Origin: Mycobacterium sp. ITM-2016-00318
Lineage (GTDB): Bacteria; Actinomycetota; Actinomycetes; Mycobacteriales; Mycobacteriaceae
Assembly (NCBI RefSeq): GCF_002968285.2
Contig: NZ_CP134400.1
Span: forward strand, 5,084,001-5,148,000
DNA length: 64,000 nucleotides
Reading direction: 5' to 3'
How positions within the stretch are numbered: the stretch's first letter is position 1; every line of letters starts with the position of its first letter. The translations under genes were made by a program, and so were the position numbers. Shown here one piece after another: positions 55,759 through 64,000 of the stretch. The notes under the pieces were generated by a model that saw only the letters and a list, made by a program, of their open reading frames with translations, made no database searches and was not told the DNA's origin.

Positions 55759-56955
55759 TCAGCCGAGCGACGCCAGCGCGCGGACCAGCTGATCAACCTC
55801 TGCGGTCGTGGTGTAGTGCGCGAGCCCGACCGTCACCGCGCCCCCGATGTCGTTGACGCCGATGACGTCGAGCACCCGTGAGCTCGCGTTGGCGATCGCG
55901 AGCACGCCGTTCTTCGCCAGCCGTTCGACGACCCGCTCCGCGGGCACCTCCTTGACCACGAAACTCAACACCGGAATCGCCGACTCCGGCCTTCCGATCA
56001 CCATGATCAGCGGCAGCGACCGCAGGGAGATCAGCAGGTACTCGAACAGCCGCTCCATGTAGGAGGCCGCGGACTGCATCGACACTGCCAGCCGGTCCCT
56101 GCGCGTGCCGGTGGCCGACTCGTCAAGACAGGCGAGGTAGTCGATGCTCGCGACGAGGCCGGCCAGCAGCGGGTACTGGTGTGCGCCGATCTCCAGCCGC
56201 GCCACCCCGGTGGCGTACGGGTCGAGCGCGATCGAGCCGAACGAGTTGATGCTGTCGGGATCACGGAAGACGAGGGCACCGACGGGCGGGCCGCCCCATG
56301 CGAGCGCGTTCACCGCGACGACGTCGGCGTCGATCTCGTCGATGTCGATGAGGCGGTACGGCGCGGCCGCCGAATGGTCGACGATGACGAGGCCGCCGTC
56401 GACATGCATCAGCTTGGTGGCCGCGCGCAGATCGGTCACCGTGCCCAACGTCGCGGACGCCGAGGTGACGGCGACCAGCCGCGTCGCCTCGGAGATCAGG
56501 TTCTCCCACTGCCACGTCGGCAACTCACCGGTTTCGATGTCGACCTCGGCCCATTTCACCTTGGCGCCATATCTATTCGCCGCGCGCAGCCACGGCGCGA
56601 TGTTTGCCTCGTCGTCGAGCCGAGTGACTACGGTTTCATAGCCCAACCCGACGCGCGACGAAGAGGCGTCGGCCAACGAGTTGAGCAGGATGGCACGGTC
56701 GGCACCGAGGATGACACCGCGCGGGTCGGCGTTGACAAGATCGGCGACCGCCTTGCGGGCCGCCTCCAGCACCGCGGCGCTGCGCTGCGCTGCGGGATGC
56801 GCGCCGACCGTCGTCGTCATCGAATTGCGGAACGCCGTCGAGACGGTCCTGGCGACGGAGTCGGGCAGCAACATGCCGTGCTGGGCGTCGAAATGAACCC
56901 ATCCGTCGCCCAGCGACGGATGCAATCCACGCACCCGGGCGACGTCGTATGCCAT
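55759..56955 (-). CDS. Class V aminotransferase-like protein without PLP lysine
   Basis: A 398-aa protein from ATG 56955 with the fold of cysteine desulfurases/selenocysteine lyases: [79 protein letters not shown] and the cofactor Asp in [12 protein letters not shown]. The segment where these enzymes have Ser-x-His/Tyr-Lys reads [16 protein letters not shown], so the Schiff-base lysine is replaced by Trp or Ala. Corresponds to Rv3778c. It is probably not a PLP desulfurase of the usual kind; a structural or different chemistry role is open. Confidence 0.8.
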   Translation of the reverse strand: MAYDVARVRGLHPSLGDGWVHFDAQHGMLLPDSVARTVSTAFRNSMTTTVGAHPAAQRSAAVLEAARKAVADLVNADPRGVILGADRAILLNSLADASSSRVGLGYETVVTRLDDEANIAPWLRAANRYGAKVKWAEVDIETGELPTWQWENLISEATRLVAVTSASATLGTVTDLRAATKLMHVDGGLVIVDHSAAAPYRLIDIDEIDADVVAVNALAWGGPPVGALVFRDPDSINSFGSIALDPYATGVARLEIGAHQYPLLAGLVASIDYLACLDESATGTRRDRLAVSMQSAASYMERLFEYLLISLRSLPLIMVIGRPESAIPVLSFVVKEVPAERVVERLAKNGVLAIANASSRVLDVIGVNDIGGAVTVGLAHYTTTAEVDQLVRALASLG

Positions 56956-57066
56956 GCCAGCCACCTTAGAGAGTCTGTGAAACCCACAAACCGAAGCATT
57001 CCGTGGGTGCCCGAGGCCGGAGCGGGCAGTGCCGGACAGGGTCACCTGCGCAGCCATACTAGTGCA

Positions 57067-59016
57067 GTGAGCTTGGCCTTCGGAGTGCTACTAGCGGTGT
57101 TGTTGCTGGTAGTACCGGGAGCCATCGTCGCGTGGGCGGCCCGGATGCCCGTCCCGGTCGCCGTCGCGGTCGGCCCCGCGTTGACCTACGGGGTTGTCGC
57201 ACTGGCGATCGTTCCGTTCGGCGCGGTCGGAATCCCGTGGAACGGGTTCACCGCCTTCTTTGCTCTCGCGGTCATTACCGCATTCGCAGCGGGTTTGCCG
57301 AAAATGCTCAGCCGCTTCAGGGACACCGACGCCGAGACGCTGTCGATATCGCGCGGGCCCGCGCTCACCGTCGCAGCGGGCGTGCTTCTCGGGGCGTCCC
57401 TGATCGTGGTGGCGGCCGTCTTGGGGCTGCCGCACTGGCAGTCCATACCCAGTACGTGGGACGCCGTGTGGCATGCCAACACGGTCCGGTGGATCCTCGA
57501 CACCGGACAGGCTTCGCCGACCCACATGGGCGAACTGCGCAACGTCGAGACCCACGACGCGCTGTACTACCCGTCGACGTTTCACGCCGTCGCGTCGGTA
57601 TTCAGCCAGCTGACCGGGGCGGCGCCCACAACCGCCTACACACTGAACTCAGTGGCGGCGGCGGTGTGGCTGTTTCCGGTGAGCGCGGCGATCTTGGCCT
57701 GGAAGCTGTTGCGGCAGCGGCTCGGTCAGTGGCGGGCCGCAGGCGCGGCCGCGTCGGCGGCGGTGCTGTCGGCGTCCTTCACCGCGATCCCCTACGTCGA
57801 ATTCGACACCGCGTCGATGCCCAACCTCGCCGCGTACGGGATCGCCGTGCCCACGATGGCGATGGTGATGTCCGCCGTCGCCCAGCGAGAGCGCATACCG
57901 CTGGCGGTACTCGCACTTCTCGGCATTTTCTCCGTGCACATCACCGGCGGTGTGGTGACGGTGCTGTTCGTGGTGGCCTGGTGGCTGGTGTCCGCGCTGT
58001 GGCGTCCGGTTCGCGGCAGGCTCTCGGATTTCATCGCACTGGTGCTGATCGCGGTGCCGACGGTCTGTCTGCTCCTGCCGCAGTTCGTCGGCGTGCTCGC
58101 GCAGGCGGAGATCATCGAGGGCCACGCCTTCGTCACTCACGAGGGCAAGAAACGCGGGCTGATCGACGCGCTCGTCCAGCACACTCGGCACCTCAACGAC
58201 TTCCCGATCCAGTGGATCCTTGTCGTGCTGGGCGGCATCGGGGGGCTGATCCTCGTCTACGAGAAGGTGTGGTGGCCGCTGGTCGTGTGGCTCGGGCTTG
58301 TCGTCTGCATCGTGCACTCTTCGGCGCCGTTCGGCGGCCCGCTCGGCACCCTCACCGGCAAGTTCAGCGACCTCTTCTACAGCGACCCGCGAAGGTTGTC
58401 GGCCGTGGTGGCGATGCTCCTTGCACCCACTGCGGGCCTGGCGCTCTTCGTCCTCGTCAGCGCCTCGGTGCAGGGCATCCGCAGGCTCGTCGGTCCAGAC
58501 CGGGCGCGCCAGAGGATCTGGTACGGCGCAACCACCGCGGTGCTGATCGCGATCACCGCCGTCACGGCGGTCTGCTACGTGCCCCGGCACAAGTTCCTGT
58601 TCGGCGAGAAGTACGACTCGGTGCTGATCGACGACAAGGACCTCGAGGCGTTCGCCTACCTCGCGACGCTGCCCGGCGCGCGGGACACCCTGATCGGCAA
58701 TGCCAACACCGACGGCACTGCCTGGATGTATGCGGTGGCCGGGCTGCACCCGCTGTGGACGCACTACGACTACCCCTTCCAGCAGGGACCGGGATATCAG
58801 CGCTTCATCTTCTGGGCACATGCCGACGACGCCGACACCGACGCGCGCATCGCCGAGGCGGTGAAAGCGCTCGATATCCGCTACGTGCTCACCAGCACAC
58901 CGGTGGTGCTGAAATTCGCGATGCCCGACGGGCTAGTGTCACTGGATAAGTCACGGTCATGGGAGAAGATCTACGACAACGGCGAAGCCCGCATCTACGA
59001 ATGGCGCGGCGTCTAG
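57067..59016 (+). CDS. Large polytopic GT-C-like membrane protein (Rv3779 homologue)
   Basis: A 649-aa protein from GTG 57067 with about 12-13 membrane helices in the first 520 residues and a C-terminal extracytoplasmic domain of about 110 residues ([20 protein letters not shown]). The first large loop carries [20 protein letters not shown], the GT-C-like Asp/His motif, and [15 protein letters not shown]. The M. tuberculosis counterpart Rv3779 has been reported as involved in polyprenyl-phosphomannose formation; a role in cell-wall arabinan/galactan or lipoglycan assembly fits the neighbours. No signal for regulation is visible; first gene of the galactan set. Confidence 0.82.
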   Translation: MSLAFGVLLAVLLLVVPGAIVAWAARMPVPVAVAVGPALTYGVVALAIVPFGAVGIPWNGFTAFFALAVITAFAAGLPKMLSRFRDTDAETLSISRGPALTVAAGVLLGASLIVVAAVLGLPHWQSIPSTWDAVWHANTVRWILDTGQASPTHMGELRNVETHDALYYPSTFHAVASVFSQLTGAAPTTAYTLNSVAAAVWLFPVSAAILAWKLLRQRLGQWRAAGAAASAAVLSASFTAIPYVEFDTASMPNLAAYGIAVPTMAMVMSAVAQRERIPLAVLALLGIFSVHITGGVVTVLFVVAWWLVSALWRPVRGRLSDFIALVLIAVPTVCLLLPQFVGVLAQAEIIEGHAFVTHEGKKRGLIDALVQHTRHLNDFPIQWILVVLGGIGGLILVYEKVWWPLVVWLGLVVCIVHSSAPFGGPLGTLTGKFSDLFYSDPRRLSAVVAMLLAPTAGLALFVLVSASVQGIRRLVGPDRARQRIWYGATTAVLIAITAVTAVCYVPRHKFLFGEKYDSVLIDDKDLEAFAYLATLPGARDTLIGNANTDGTAWMYAVAGLHPLWTHYDYPFQQGPGYQRFIFWAHADDADTDARIAEAVKALDIRYVLTSTPVVLKFAMPDGLVSLDKSRSWEKIYDNGEARIYEWRGV

Positions 59017-59032
59017 AGGGAATCTGGATTGG

Positions 59033-59548
59033 ATGACTACGAACACTGACGACGACAACATCGAGATCATCGGCGGCGACGGGCCGATGGAGCCCGAGGA
59101 GGACGGCGGCGGCAAGTCGCTGACCGACCTCGTCGAGCAGCCCGCCAAGGTGATGCGGATCGGCACGATGATCAAGCAGCTGTTGGAGGAAGTTCGGGCC
59201 GCACCGCTCGACGACGCCAGCCGCAACCGGCTGCGGGAGATCCACAAGACCAGCATCAGCGAGCTGGAGGACGGCCTCGCGCCCGAACTGCGTGATGAAC
59301 TCGAGCGGCTGACGCTGCCGTTCACCGAGGACGGCGTGCCGTCCGACGCCGAGCTCCGGATCGCCCAGGCGCAGCTCGTCGGCTGGCTGGAAGGGCTGTT
59401 CCACGGCATCCAGACCGCGCTGTTCGCCCAGCAGATGGCGGCGCGCCAGCAGCTGGAGCAGATGCGGCAGGGCGCCTTGCCGCCCGGCGTCAGCGTTCCG
59501 GGACAACGCGGCGGACCCGCGTCGACCGGGACCGGGCAGTACCTGTAG
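59033..59548 (+). CDS. bpa: Bacterial proteasome activator
   Basis: A 171-aa protein, Bpa/PafE (Rv3780 type). Its acidic disordered N-terminus (TDDDNIEIIGGDGPMEPEED), four-helix core (KSLTDLVEQPAKVMRIGTMI ... AQLVGWLEGLFHGIQTALFA) and the C-terminal Gly-Gln-Tyr-Leu are diagnostic: the GQYL tail docks on the 20S proteasome and opens its gate without ATP. It forms a 12-subunit ring that feeds unfolded proteins such as HspR for degradation. It sits 16 bp after the GT-C gene and 13 bp before wzt, an odd but conserved place inside a cell-wall export cluster. Confidence 0.93.
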   Translation: MTTNTDDDNIEIIGGDGPMEPEEDGGGKSLTDLVEQPAKVMRIGTMIKQLLEEVRAAPLDDASRNRLREIHKTSISELEDGLAPELRDELERLTLPFTEDGVPSDAELRIAQAQLVGWLEGLFHGIQTALFAQQMAARQQLEQMRQGALPPGVSVPGQRGGPASTGTGQYL

Positions 59549-59561
59549 CGGCGGTTCTCCT

Positions 59562-60362
59562 TTGGCAGCACCGCGGATCGAGACGCGCAACGCGTGGGTG
59601 GAGTTCCCCATCTTCGACGCGAAGGCGCGCTCGCTGAAGAAGGCGTTCCTCGGCAAGGCAGGCGGCACGATCGGCCGCAACGAGTCCAATGTCGTCGTGA
59701 TCGAGGCGCTCCGCGACATCACGATGTCGCTCGAGCTCGGCGACCGGGTCGGCCTCGTCGGGCACAACGGGGCAGGCAAGTCGACGCTGCTTCGGCTGCT
59801 GTCGGGCATCTACGAACCGACAAGGGGCGTCGCCACCGTGACCGGCCGGGTGGCGCCGATCTTCGACCTCGGCGTCGGCATGGACCCCGAGATCTCCGGC
59901 TTCGAGAACATCGTCATCCGCGGTCTGTTCCTCGGGCAGACCCGCAAACAAATGCTGGCCAAGGTCGACGAGATCGCCGAGTTCACCGAGCTCGGCGACT
60001 ACCTTAAGATGCCGCTGCGCACCTACTCGACCGGTATGAGGGTGCGGCTCGCGATGGGCGTCGTCACCAGCATCGATCCCGAGATCCTTCTGCTGGACGA
60101 GGGCATCGGCGCCGTCGACGCCGAATTCCTCAAGAAGGCGCAGACGCGGCTGCAGAGCCTCGTCGAACGCTCCGGCATCCTCGTCTTCGCCAGCCACTCC
60201 AACGAATTCCTGGCCCGGTTGTGCAACACCGCCATGTGGATCGACCACGGCACGGTCAAGATGACCGGCGGCATCGAGGAAGTCGTGCGCGCGTATGAGG
60301 GCGAGGACGCCGCGCGTCACGTGCGCGAGGTGCTCGAAGAGAATGCCCGGGATCGTGCATGA
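59562..60362 (+). CDS. wzt: Galactan ABC transporter ATP-binding protein
   Basis: A 266-aa ATPase of the Wzt (O-antigen/teichoic export) type, Rv3781. Walker A LVGHNGAGKSTLLRLLSGIY, GVGMDPEISGFENIVIRGLF (Wzt-specific), signature YSTGMRVRLAMGV, Walker B ILLLDEGIGAVD and H-loop FASHSNEFLARL. It lacks the C-terminal carbohydrate-binding domain of some Wzt. With Wzm it is proposed to flip lipid-linked galactan precursors. The start is a TTG at 59562; the stop overlaps glfT1 by 4 bp. Confidence 0.9.
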   Translation: MAAPRIETRNAWVEFPIFDAKARSLKKAFLGKAGGTIGRNESNVVVIEALRDITMSLELGDRVGLVGHNGAGKSTLLRLLSGIYEPTRGVATVTGRVAPIFDLGVGMDPEISGFENIVIRGLFLGQTRKQMLAKVDEIAEFTELGDYLKMPLRTYSTGMRVRLAMGVVTSIDPEILLLDEGIGAVDAEFLKKAQTRLQSLVERSGILVFASHSNEFLARLCNTAMWIDHGTVKMTGGIEEVVRAYEGEDAARHVREVLEENARDRA

Positions 60363-61303
60363 GCAAAAAACTTGTCGCGGTCGTCGTCACCCACCGTCGT
60401 CCCGACGAACTCACGAAGTCGCTCGACGCGGTCTGCACTCAGAGCAGGCGGCCCGACCACCTCGTCGTCGTCGATAACGATGACGACGAGCGCGTCCGTG
60501 ATCTCGTGCGCACGCGAGGAGCACAAGGGGCGGGAGCCGGCCAGCCCATCCCCACCACCTACCTCGGTTCACGCCGAAACCTCGGCGGTGCAGGCGGTTT
60601 CGCACTTGGGATGCTGCACGCGCTCACGCTCGGCGCCGACTGGATCTGGCTTGCCGACGACGACGGGCGGCCGCAGGACCGCGACGTGCTGGCCACCCTG
60701 CTCAGGTGCGCCGAGAAGCACGCCCTTGCCGAAGTGTCGCCGATGGTGTGCAACCTCGACGACCCCGACCGGTTGGCGTTTCCACTGCGCCGCGGTCTGG
60801 TCTGGCGCCGCCTCGTGAGCGAGCTGCGCGCCGACGGCGCCGGAGTGGGCCCACCCGCGTGCTGGGGAGTGCTGCCGGGGATCGCCTCGCTGTTCAACGG
60901 TGCGCTGTTCCGCGCGTCCACCGTCGAAGCTGTCGGTGTGCCCGACCTGCGGCTCTTCGTGCGCGGCGACGAGGTGGAACTGCACCGCAGACTGGTGCGC
61001 TCCGGCCTGGCGTTCGGGACCTGTTTGGACGCAATCTATCTGCACCCGTGCGGAACCGACGAGTTCAAACCGATCCTCGGCGGCCGGATGCACACCCAGT
61101 ACCCCGACAACCCGACCAAGCGGTTCTACACCTACCGCAACCGGGGCTATCTGCTGTCGCAGCCCGGCCTGCGCAAGCTGCTGCCGCAGGAGTGGCTGCG
61201 CTACGGCTGGTATTTCCTGGTGTCGCGACGTGACCCGCGTGGCCTGGTCGAATGGCTGCGGCTGCGCCGACTCGGCCGCAGGGAGAGATTCGAGAAGCCA
61301 TGA
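60359..61303 (+). CDS. glfT1: Galactofuranosyltransferase GlfT1
   Basis: A 314-aa GT2 enzyme, Rv3782 type, adding the first galactofuranose residues to the rhamnosyl-GlcNAc-lipid carrier. VAVVVTHRRPDELTKSLDAV at the start, GSRRNLGGAGGFALGMLHAL, WIWLADDDGRPQD (DDD metal motif, about residue 100), VRGDEVELHRRLVRSGLAFG (Asp/Glu catalytic region) and LHPCGTDEFKPILGGRM. It shares the RNLGGAGGFA signature with the GlfT2-like protein at 51.3 kb. Four-base overlaps with both neighbours. Confidence 0.92.
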   Translation: MSKKLVAVVVTHRRPDELTKSLDAVCTQSRRPDHLVVVDNDDDERVRDLVRTRGAQGAGAGQPIPTTYLGSRRNLGGAGGFALGMLHALTLGADWIWLADDDGRPQDRDVLATLLRCAEKHALAEVSPMVCNLDDPDRLAFPLRRGLVWRRLVSELRADGAGVGPPACWGVLPGIASLFNGALFRASTVEAVGVPDLRLFVRGDEVELHRRLVRSGLAFGTCLDAIYLHPCGTDEFKPILGGRMHTQYPDNPTKRFYTYRNRGYLLSQPGLRKLLPQEWLRYGWYFLVSRRDPRGLVEWLRLRRLGRRERFEKP

Positions 61304-62130
61304 CGTTCACCGACGCCGCCGCCGCGTCGCGCACGATGTCGCGGGCCCGCCGCGATCTCGTCGACGGCTTCGCGCGCCGCGAACTCTGGCTGCATCTGGG
61401 CTGGCAGGACATCAAGCAGCGCTACCGCCGTTCGGTGCTCGGCCCGTTCTGGATCACCATCGCCACCGGTGTCACGGCGATCGCGATGGGCGGGCTGTAC
61501 TCGAAACTGTTCAAACTGGAGCTGGCCGAACACCTTCCGTACGTCACGCTCGGCCTGATCATCTGGAACCTGATCAACGCCGCGATCATCGAGGGCGCCG
61601 ACGTGTTCGTCCACAACGAAGGTCTCATCAAGCAGTTGCCGACGCCGCTGTCGGTGCACGTCTATCGACTGGTGTGGCGGCAGCTCATCCTGTTCGGACA
61701 CAACGTCGTGATCTTCGTCGTGATCGCGATCATCTTCCCCAAGCCGTGGAACTGGGCCGACCTTGCGGTCATCCCCGCACTCGGCCTGATCGTGCTGAAC
61801 TGCGTGTGGGTATCGCTGTGTTTCGGCATCCTGTCCACCCGATACCGCGACATCAGCCCGCTCCTGTTCAGCCTCGTCCAGCTGCTGTTTTTCATGACGC
61901 CGATCATCTGGAACGAGGCCACGCTCGAACAGCAGGGTGCCGGGCGATGGGCCAAGATCGTTGAGCTGAACCCGCTGCTGCACTATCTCGACATCGTGCG
62001 CGCGCCGCTGCTCGGCGCCGATCAGGAACTGCGGCACTGGGTGGTGGTGCTGGCGTTCACCGTCGTCGGCTGGATCTTCGCGGCCATCGCGATGAGGCAG
62101 TACCGGGCGCGGGTGCCGTACTGGGTTTAG
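61300..62130 (+). CDS. wzm: Galactan ABC transporter permease
   Basis: A 276-aa ABC-2 type permease (Wzm, Rv3783; also called rfbD). RRELWLHLGWQDIKQRYRRS and VLGPFWITIATGV form the amphipathic gate helix region, six membrane helices follow, with FGILSTRYRDISPLLFSLVQ and FMTPIIWNEATLE near the fifth. It pairs with the Wzt ATPase two genes upstream to move lipid-linked galactan to the outer face. ATG 61300 overlaps the glfT1 stop. Confidence 0.92.
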   Translation: MTFTDAAAASRTMSRARRDLVDGFARRELWLHLGWQDIKQRYRRSVLGPFWITIATGVTAIAMGGLYSKLFKLELAEHLPYVTLGLIIWNLINAAIIEGADVFVHNEGLIKQLPTPLSVHVYRLVWRQLILFGHNVVIFVVIAIIFPKPWNWADLAVIPALGLIVLNCVWVSLCFGILSTRYRDISPLLFSLVQLLFFMTPIIWNEATLEQQGAGRWAKIVELNPLLHYLDIVRAPLLGADQELRHWVVVLAFTVVGWIFAAIAMRQYRARVPYWV

Positions 62131-62173
62131 TCGTTCACAGGCACTTCACAGTAAGTTCGGGCGTTAATGAACC

Positions 62174-62506
62174 ATGAGCATCCCGCCATATGAGCCACCG
62201 AAGTCCCCACCGCCCGCCAACGCAGCCAACACGCTGCTGTGCCCGAAGTGCGCAGGGGTGATGAAGACCTACGAGCGCAACGGCATCCACCTGGAGCAGT
62301 GCGACACCTGCCGGGGGATCTTCCTCGACTTCGGCGAACTGGAGTCGCTTACCCAGATGGAGAACCGGTTCGTGCAGTCCGCGCCGCCACCCCCGCCCCC
62401 GATGCAGCAGCCCGGATACGGCTATGACTACGGCCCGGCCTGGGGCCACCGCGGTAACAAGCACTACCGCAAGCAGGGCTTCGGCAGGCTGTTCTTCTCC
62501 AGCTAG
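62174..62506 (+). CDS. TFIIB-type zinc-ribbon protein
   Basis: A 110-aa protein with a zf-TFIIB domain: LLCPKCAGVMKTYERNGIHL, then EQCDTCRGIFLDFGELESL (CPKC and CDTC pairs, the RGIFLDxGELE signature). A Pro-rich linker and a basic Tyr/Gly tail (YGYDYGPAWGHRGNKHYRKQ) follow. Members are widespread and of unknown function. It overlaps the convergent phosphotransferase gene by 4 bp. Confidence 0.82.
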   Translation: MSIPPYEPPKSPPPANAANTLLCPKCAGVMKTYERNGIHLEQCDTCRGIFLDFGELESLTQMENRFVQSAPPPPPPMQQPGYGYDYGPAWGHRGNKHYRKQGFGRLFFSS

Positions 62507-63240
62507 CGCATACGCGCGCAGGCCGCGACGAGCAGGTCGTCGTCGGGGTGATGCGCGGCGGCCTGTACCACCCCGGCCCGCGCGAACGGCTCGAGGATCG
62601 GCCACGGGTCGCCGGGCGGCAGCGCCGGTCCGCCGCCGTTGCGGTACGCCTGCAAGAACAGGTGCCAGTCGTCGTCGGGCATCAGTCCCGCCGCCCAGAA
62701 GCCCGCAGGTCGGGCGAGGTCCCACGCGGGATCGCCGACGCCGAGGTCGTCGACGTCGATCAGCAGCCACGGCCCGTCAGGCGTCCTGCCGAGCTGACCG
62801 AGGTGCCAGTCACCGTGCACTAGCGTCGACGGCCGATCGGGTGAGCCGGCTCGCCAGGCCTTTTCGGCCAAAGCGGCGGCCGCGCCGCGCACGACGTCGT
62901 TTCCGCGCGCGGCGTCGACGGCACGCCGCAATCGCTGCGGCCATCCGTGGACAGGCGAGCGAGCGGGCGCCGGCTCGTTGTGCAGCCGAGCCAGAAGTCG
63001 TCCGGCATCGGCCCACGGCAGCGCTTCCGGCTGCGGTGCAACGGTTTCCGCCAGCCGCCAGGTGCTGCGCCAACGCAGGCCGATCTGTTGCGGCACCGCG
63101 TCGAGCGGGGACAGAAAGGAACCCGACTCCGCTGCGATGCGGAGCCGGGCCCTCAATGCCCTCGGGTCGGTGCCCGGCCGGTGCAGTTTGTGGACCACGT
63201 CGCCGTCGACGGTGATCTCCGCTCCGGACCGGGTCTGCAT
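62503..63240 (-). CDS. Aminoglycoside phosphotransferase-like kinase
   Basis: A 245-aa short APH-fold protein from ATG 63240; the longer open frame is discarded because the upstream part overlaps another gene remnant. STLVHGDWHLGQLGRTPDG is the catalytic loop (His-Gly-Asp-Trp-His), LLIDVDDLGVGDPAWDLARP the metal-binding DVDD. The Gly-rich loop is weak (GAEITVDGDVVHKLHRP). The substrate is unknown; such proteins are rarely true resistance enzymes. Confidence 0.78.
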   Translation of the reverse strand: MQTRSGAEITVDGDVVHKLHRPGTDPRALRARLRIAAESGSFLSPLDAVPQQIGLRWRSTWRLAETVAPQPEALPWADAGRLLARLHNEPAPARSPVHGWPQRLRRAVDAARGNDVVRGAAAALAEKAWRAGSPDRPSTLVHGDWHLGQLGRTPDGPWLLIDVDDLGVGDPAWDLARPAGFWAAGLMPDDDWHLFLQAYRNGGGPALPPGDPWPILEPFARAGVVQAAAHHPDDDLLVAACARMR

Positions 63241-63251
63241 CCTTACCAGTA

Positions 63252-63506
63252 TCAGCGCCGCGGCACTGCGGTGCGAACAGTCACGTTGATGCGGTTCCAT
63301 GCATTGATCGTGACGGCCATCGCGATGACCTGAGCGAGTTCGCGGTCGTCGAACACCGCGGCGGCACGCTCGTACACGCCGTCGGGCACGCCGTCGGTGG
63401 GGGTCAACCTCGTTCTGACACTGCCCGACGACACCGAGCACGCGGTGATGCGACGAGCCGGGAGGCAGGAATCGCGTTGCAGGGCTTCGCCGTGCCCGCC
63501 GACCAT
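63252..63506 (-). pseudogene. Remnant of a carboxymuconolactone decarboxylase-family (AhpD-like) gene
   Basis: The C-terminal 45 residues, LTPTDGVPDGVYERAAAVFD and DRELAQVIAMAVTINAWNRI, match the end of CMD/AhpD-fold proteins. The N-terminal part, including the CxxC-His active site, is missing; the preceding codons (HGEALQRDSCLPAR) look like decayed family sequence in shifting frames. The neighbouring gene starts divergently at 63575, leaving no room for the full domain. Confidence 0.6.
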
Positions 63507-63574
63507 GCGTTTCGGCGGGCCGTTGATGCGCTTTGGCCGTGCTGGAGGCCACCGGGCTGGCAGAGTGATCGGCT

Positions 63575-64000
63575 ATGAGTCCCGGGCAGCGTCGGCATAT
63601 GGGCGTGTACGAACGCACGCTGGAGAAGGTCGCGCGAACGCCGATCGGCGACTGGTACATGAAGAAAATCGCGCCGCGCCTTGATCCGCCGCTGCTCCGG
63701 TTGACGGGCGGACGGGTCAGCTCGGTGTACCCGGTACCAGTCATGTTGCTGACCACCACCGGCGCCAAGACGGGTCAGCCGCGGACGCTGCCGCTCTTGT
63801 ACATCGCCGACGGCGACCATCTGATCCTCATCGCATCGAACTACGGCAAGACGTCACACCCGGCGTGGTACCGGAACCTACTGGCCAACCCGAAGGCCGA
63901 GGTGCTCGCGGGTTCGCGCAGCGGGATGTACACGGCGTCGGAGGTCACTGACGCCGCCGAGCGGGACCGAGCGTGGAATCTAGCGCTGGACATGTACGCC
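63575..64000 (+). CDS. Nitroreductase/deazaflavin (F420)-dependent oxidoreductase family, 3' end outside window
   Basis: The frame is open to the window edge; 142 codons are visible from ATG 63575 (an ATG at 63599, MGVYERTLEKVARTPIGDWY, is the alternative start). VSSVYPVPVMLLTTTGAKTG and QPRTLPLLYIADGDHLILIA, then SNYGKTSHPAWYRNLLANPK, are the Ddn/DUF385 hallmarks that bind F420. Ddn-type proteins reduce quinones or nitroimidazoles with F420H2. Only a few C-terminal residues should be missing, judged from family length (~150 aa). Confidence 0.85.
   Translation, partial: MSPGQRRHMGVYERTLEKVARTPIGDWYMKKIAPRLDPPLLRLTGGRVSSVYPVPVMLLTTTGAKTGQPRTLPLLYIADGDHLILIASNYGKTSHPAWYRNLLANPKAEVLAGSRSGMYTASEVTDAAERDRAWNLALDMYA

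Noticed and set aside
57132..58949. 605-codon plus-strand open frame
   Set aside because: It is another frame of the Rv3779-like gene; it is extremely Arg-rich with no hydrophobic segments, while the GTG 57067 frame gives a well-formed polytopic protein.
1..64000. CRISPR arrays and insertion sequences
   Set aside because: No regularly spaced repeats and no transposase-like protein were seen; the only mobile element recognised is the tRNA-Arg element.

Overview
The window comes from a GC-rich actinobacterium, almost certainly an environmental or rapid-growing mycobacterium (Mycolicibacterium type). The evidence is the gene content (MmpL, GlfT1, Bpa/PafE, class A PBP with PASTA, many acyl-CoA/SDR enzymes) and a gene order that, from memory, follows the M. 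tuberculosis Rv3752c-Rv3762c block (tadA, tyrA, proZWVX, LapA-like protein, 'fadE36', alkyl sulfatase) and the Rv3772-Rv3783 block (hisC2, echA21, quinone reductase, Rv3778c, Rv3779, bpa, wzt, glfT1, wzm). No database search was possible; family calls rest on motifs read from the translations.

Layout. 1-5.5 kb: end of a small secreted protein, a frameshifted LuxR remnant, and a minus-strand cassette in which a predicted lipoprotein, an 881-aa protein with a redoxin-like C-terminus, an LspA-like and an Lgt-like protein are encoded head to tail; it looks like a lipoprotein supplied with its own processing enzymes. 5.8-12.4 kb: a GAF-ANTAR regulator, an MmpL transporter, and a three-gene lipid-type set (alpha-oxoamine synthase, extended SDR, acyl-CoA dehydrogenase). 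12.9-19.7 kb: tRNA-Ser(CGA), tadA and partner, tyrA, a glycolipid-binding-like protein and the osmoprotectant importer proXVWZ. 19.7-30.1 kb: catabolic and regulatory genes, including an SDR broken by an internal deletion, MarR and TetR regulators with visible operator candidates, an alkyl sulfatase and an amidohydrolase. 30.1-33.5 kb: a PonA2-type bifunctional PBP and three small genes, two of them behind a clear SigF-type promoter.

33,548-44,427 is an integrated element of about 10.9 kb. A 43-bp perfect direct repeat marks its ends; the right copy is the 3' part of an intact tRNA-Arg(ACG). It carries a tyrosine integrase, a repressor, an excisionase-like HTH protein, a replication-type ATPase, WhiB, several zinc/HTH small proteins, HNH, and small plus large terminase genes in one tightly overlapping operon, then a few small (partly secreted) cargo proteins. 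No portal, capsid, protease or tail gene is present, so it resembles a phage satellite or a reduced prophage.

44.5-64 kb: tRNA-Ser(GCT), an aromatic/histidinol-phosphate aminotransferase, a degraded DUF4334 gene, echA21-like enoyl-CoA hydratase, a MocR regulator, a GlfT2-like galactofuranosyltransferase paralogue with a TylF-type methyltransferase beside it, tRNA-Ser(TGA), a MarR/quinone-reductase pair, a class V aminotransferase-like protein lacking its PLP lysine, and the cell-wall galactan set: a large GT-C-like membrane protein, the proteasome activator Bpa, Wzt, GlfT1 and Wzm. The window ends inside a deazaflavin-dependent nitroreductase-type gene.
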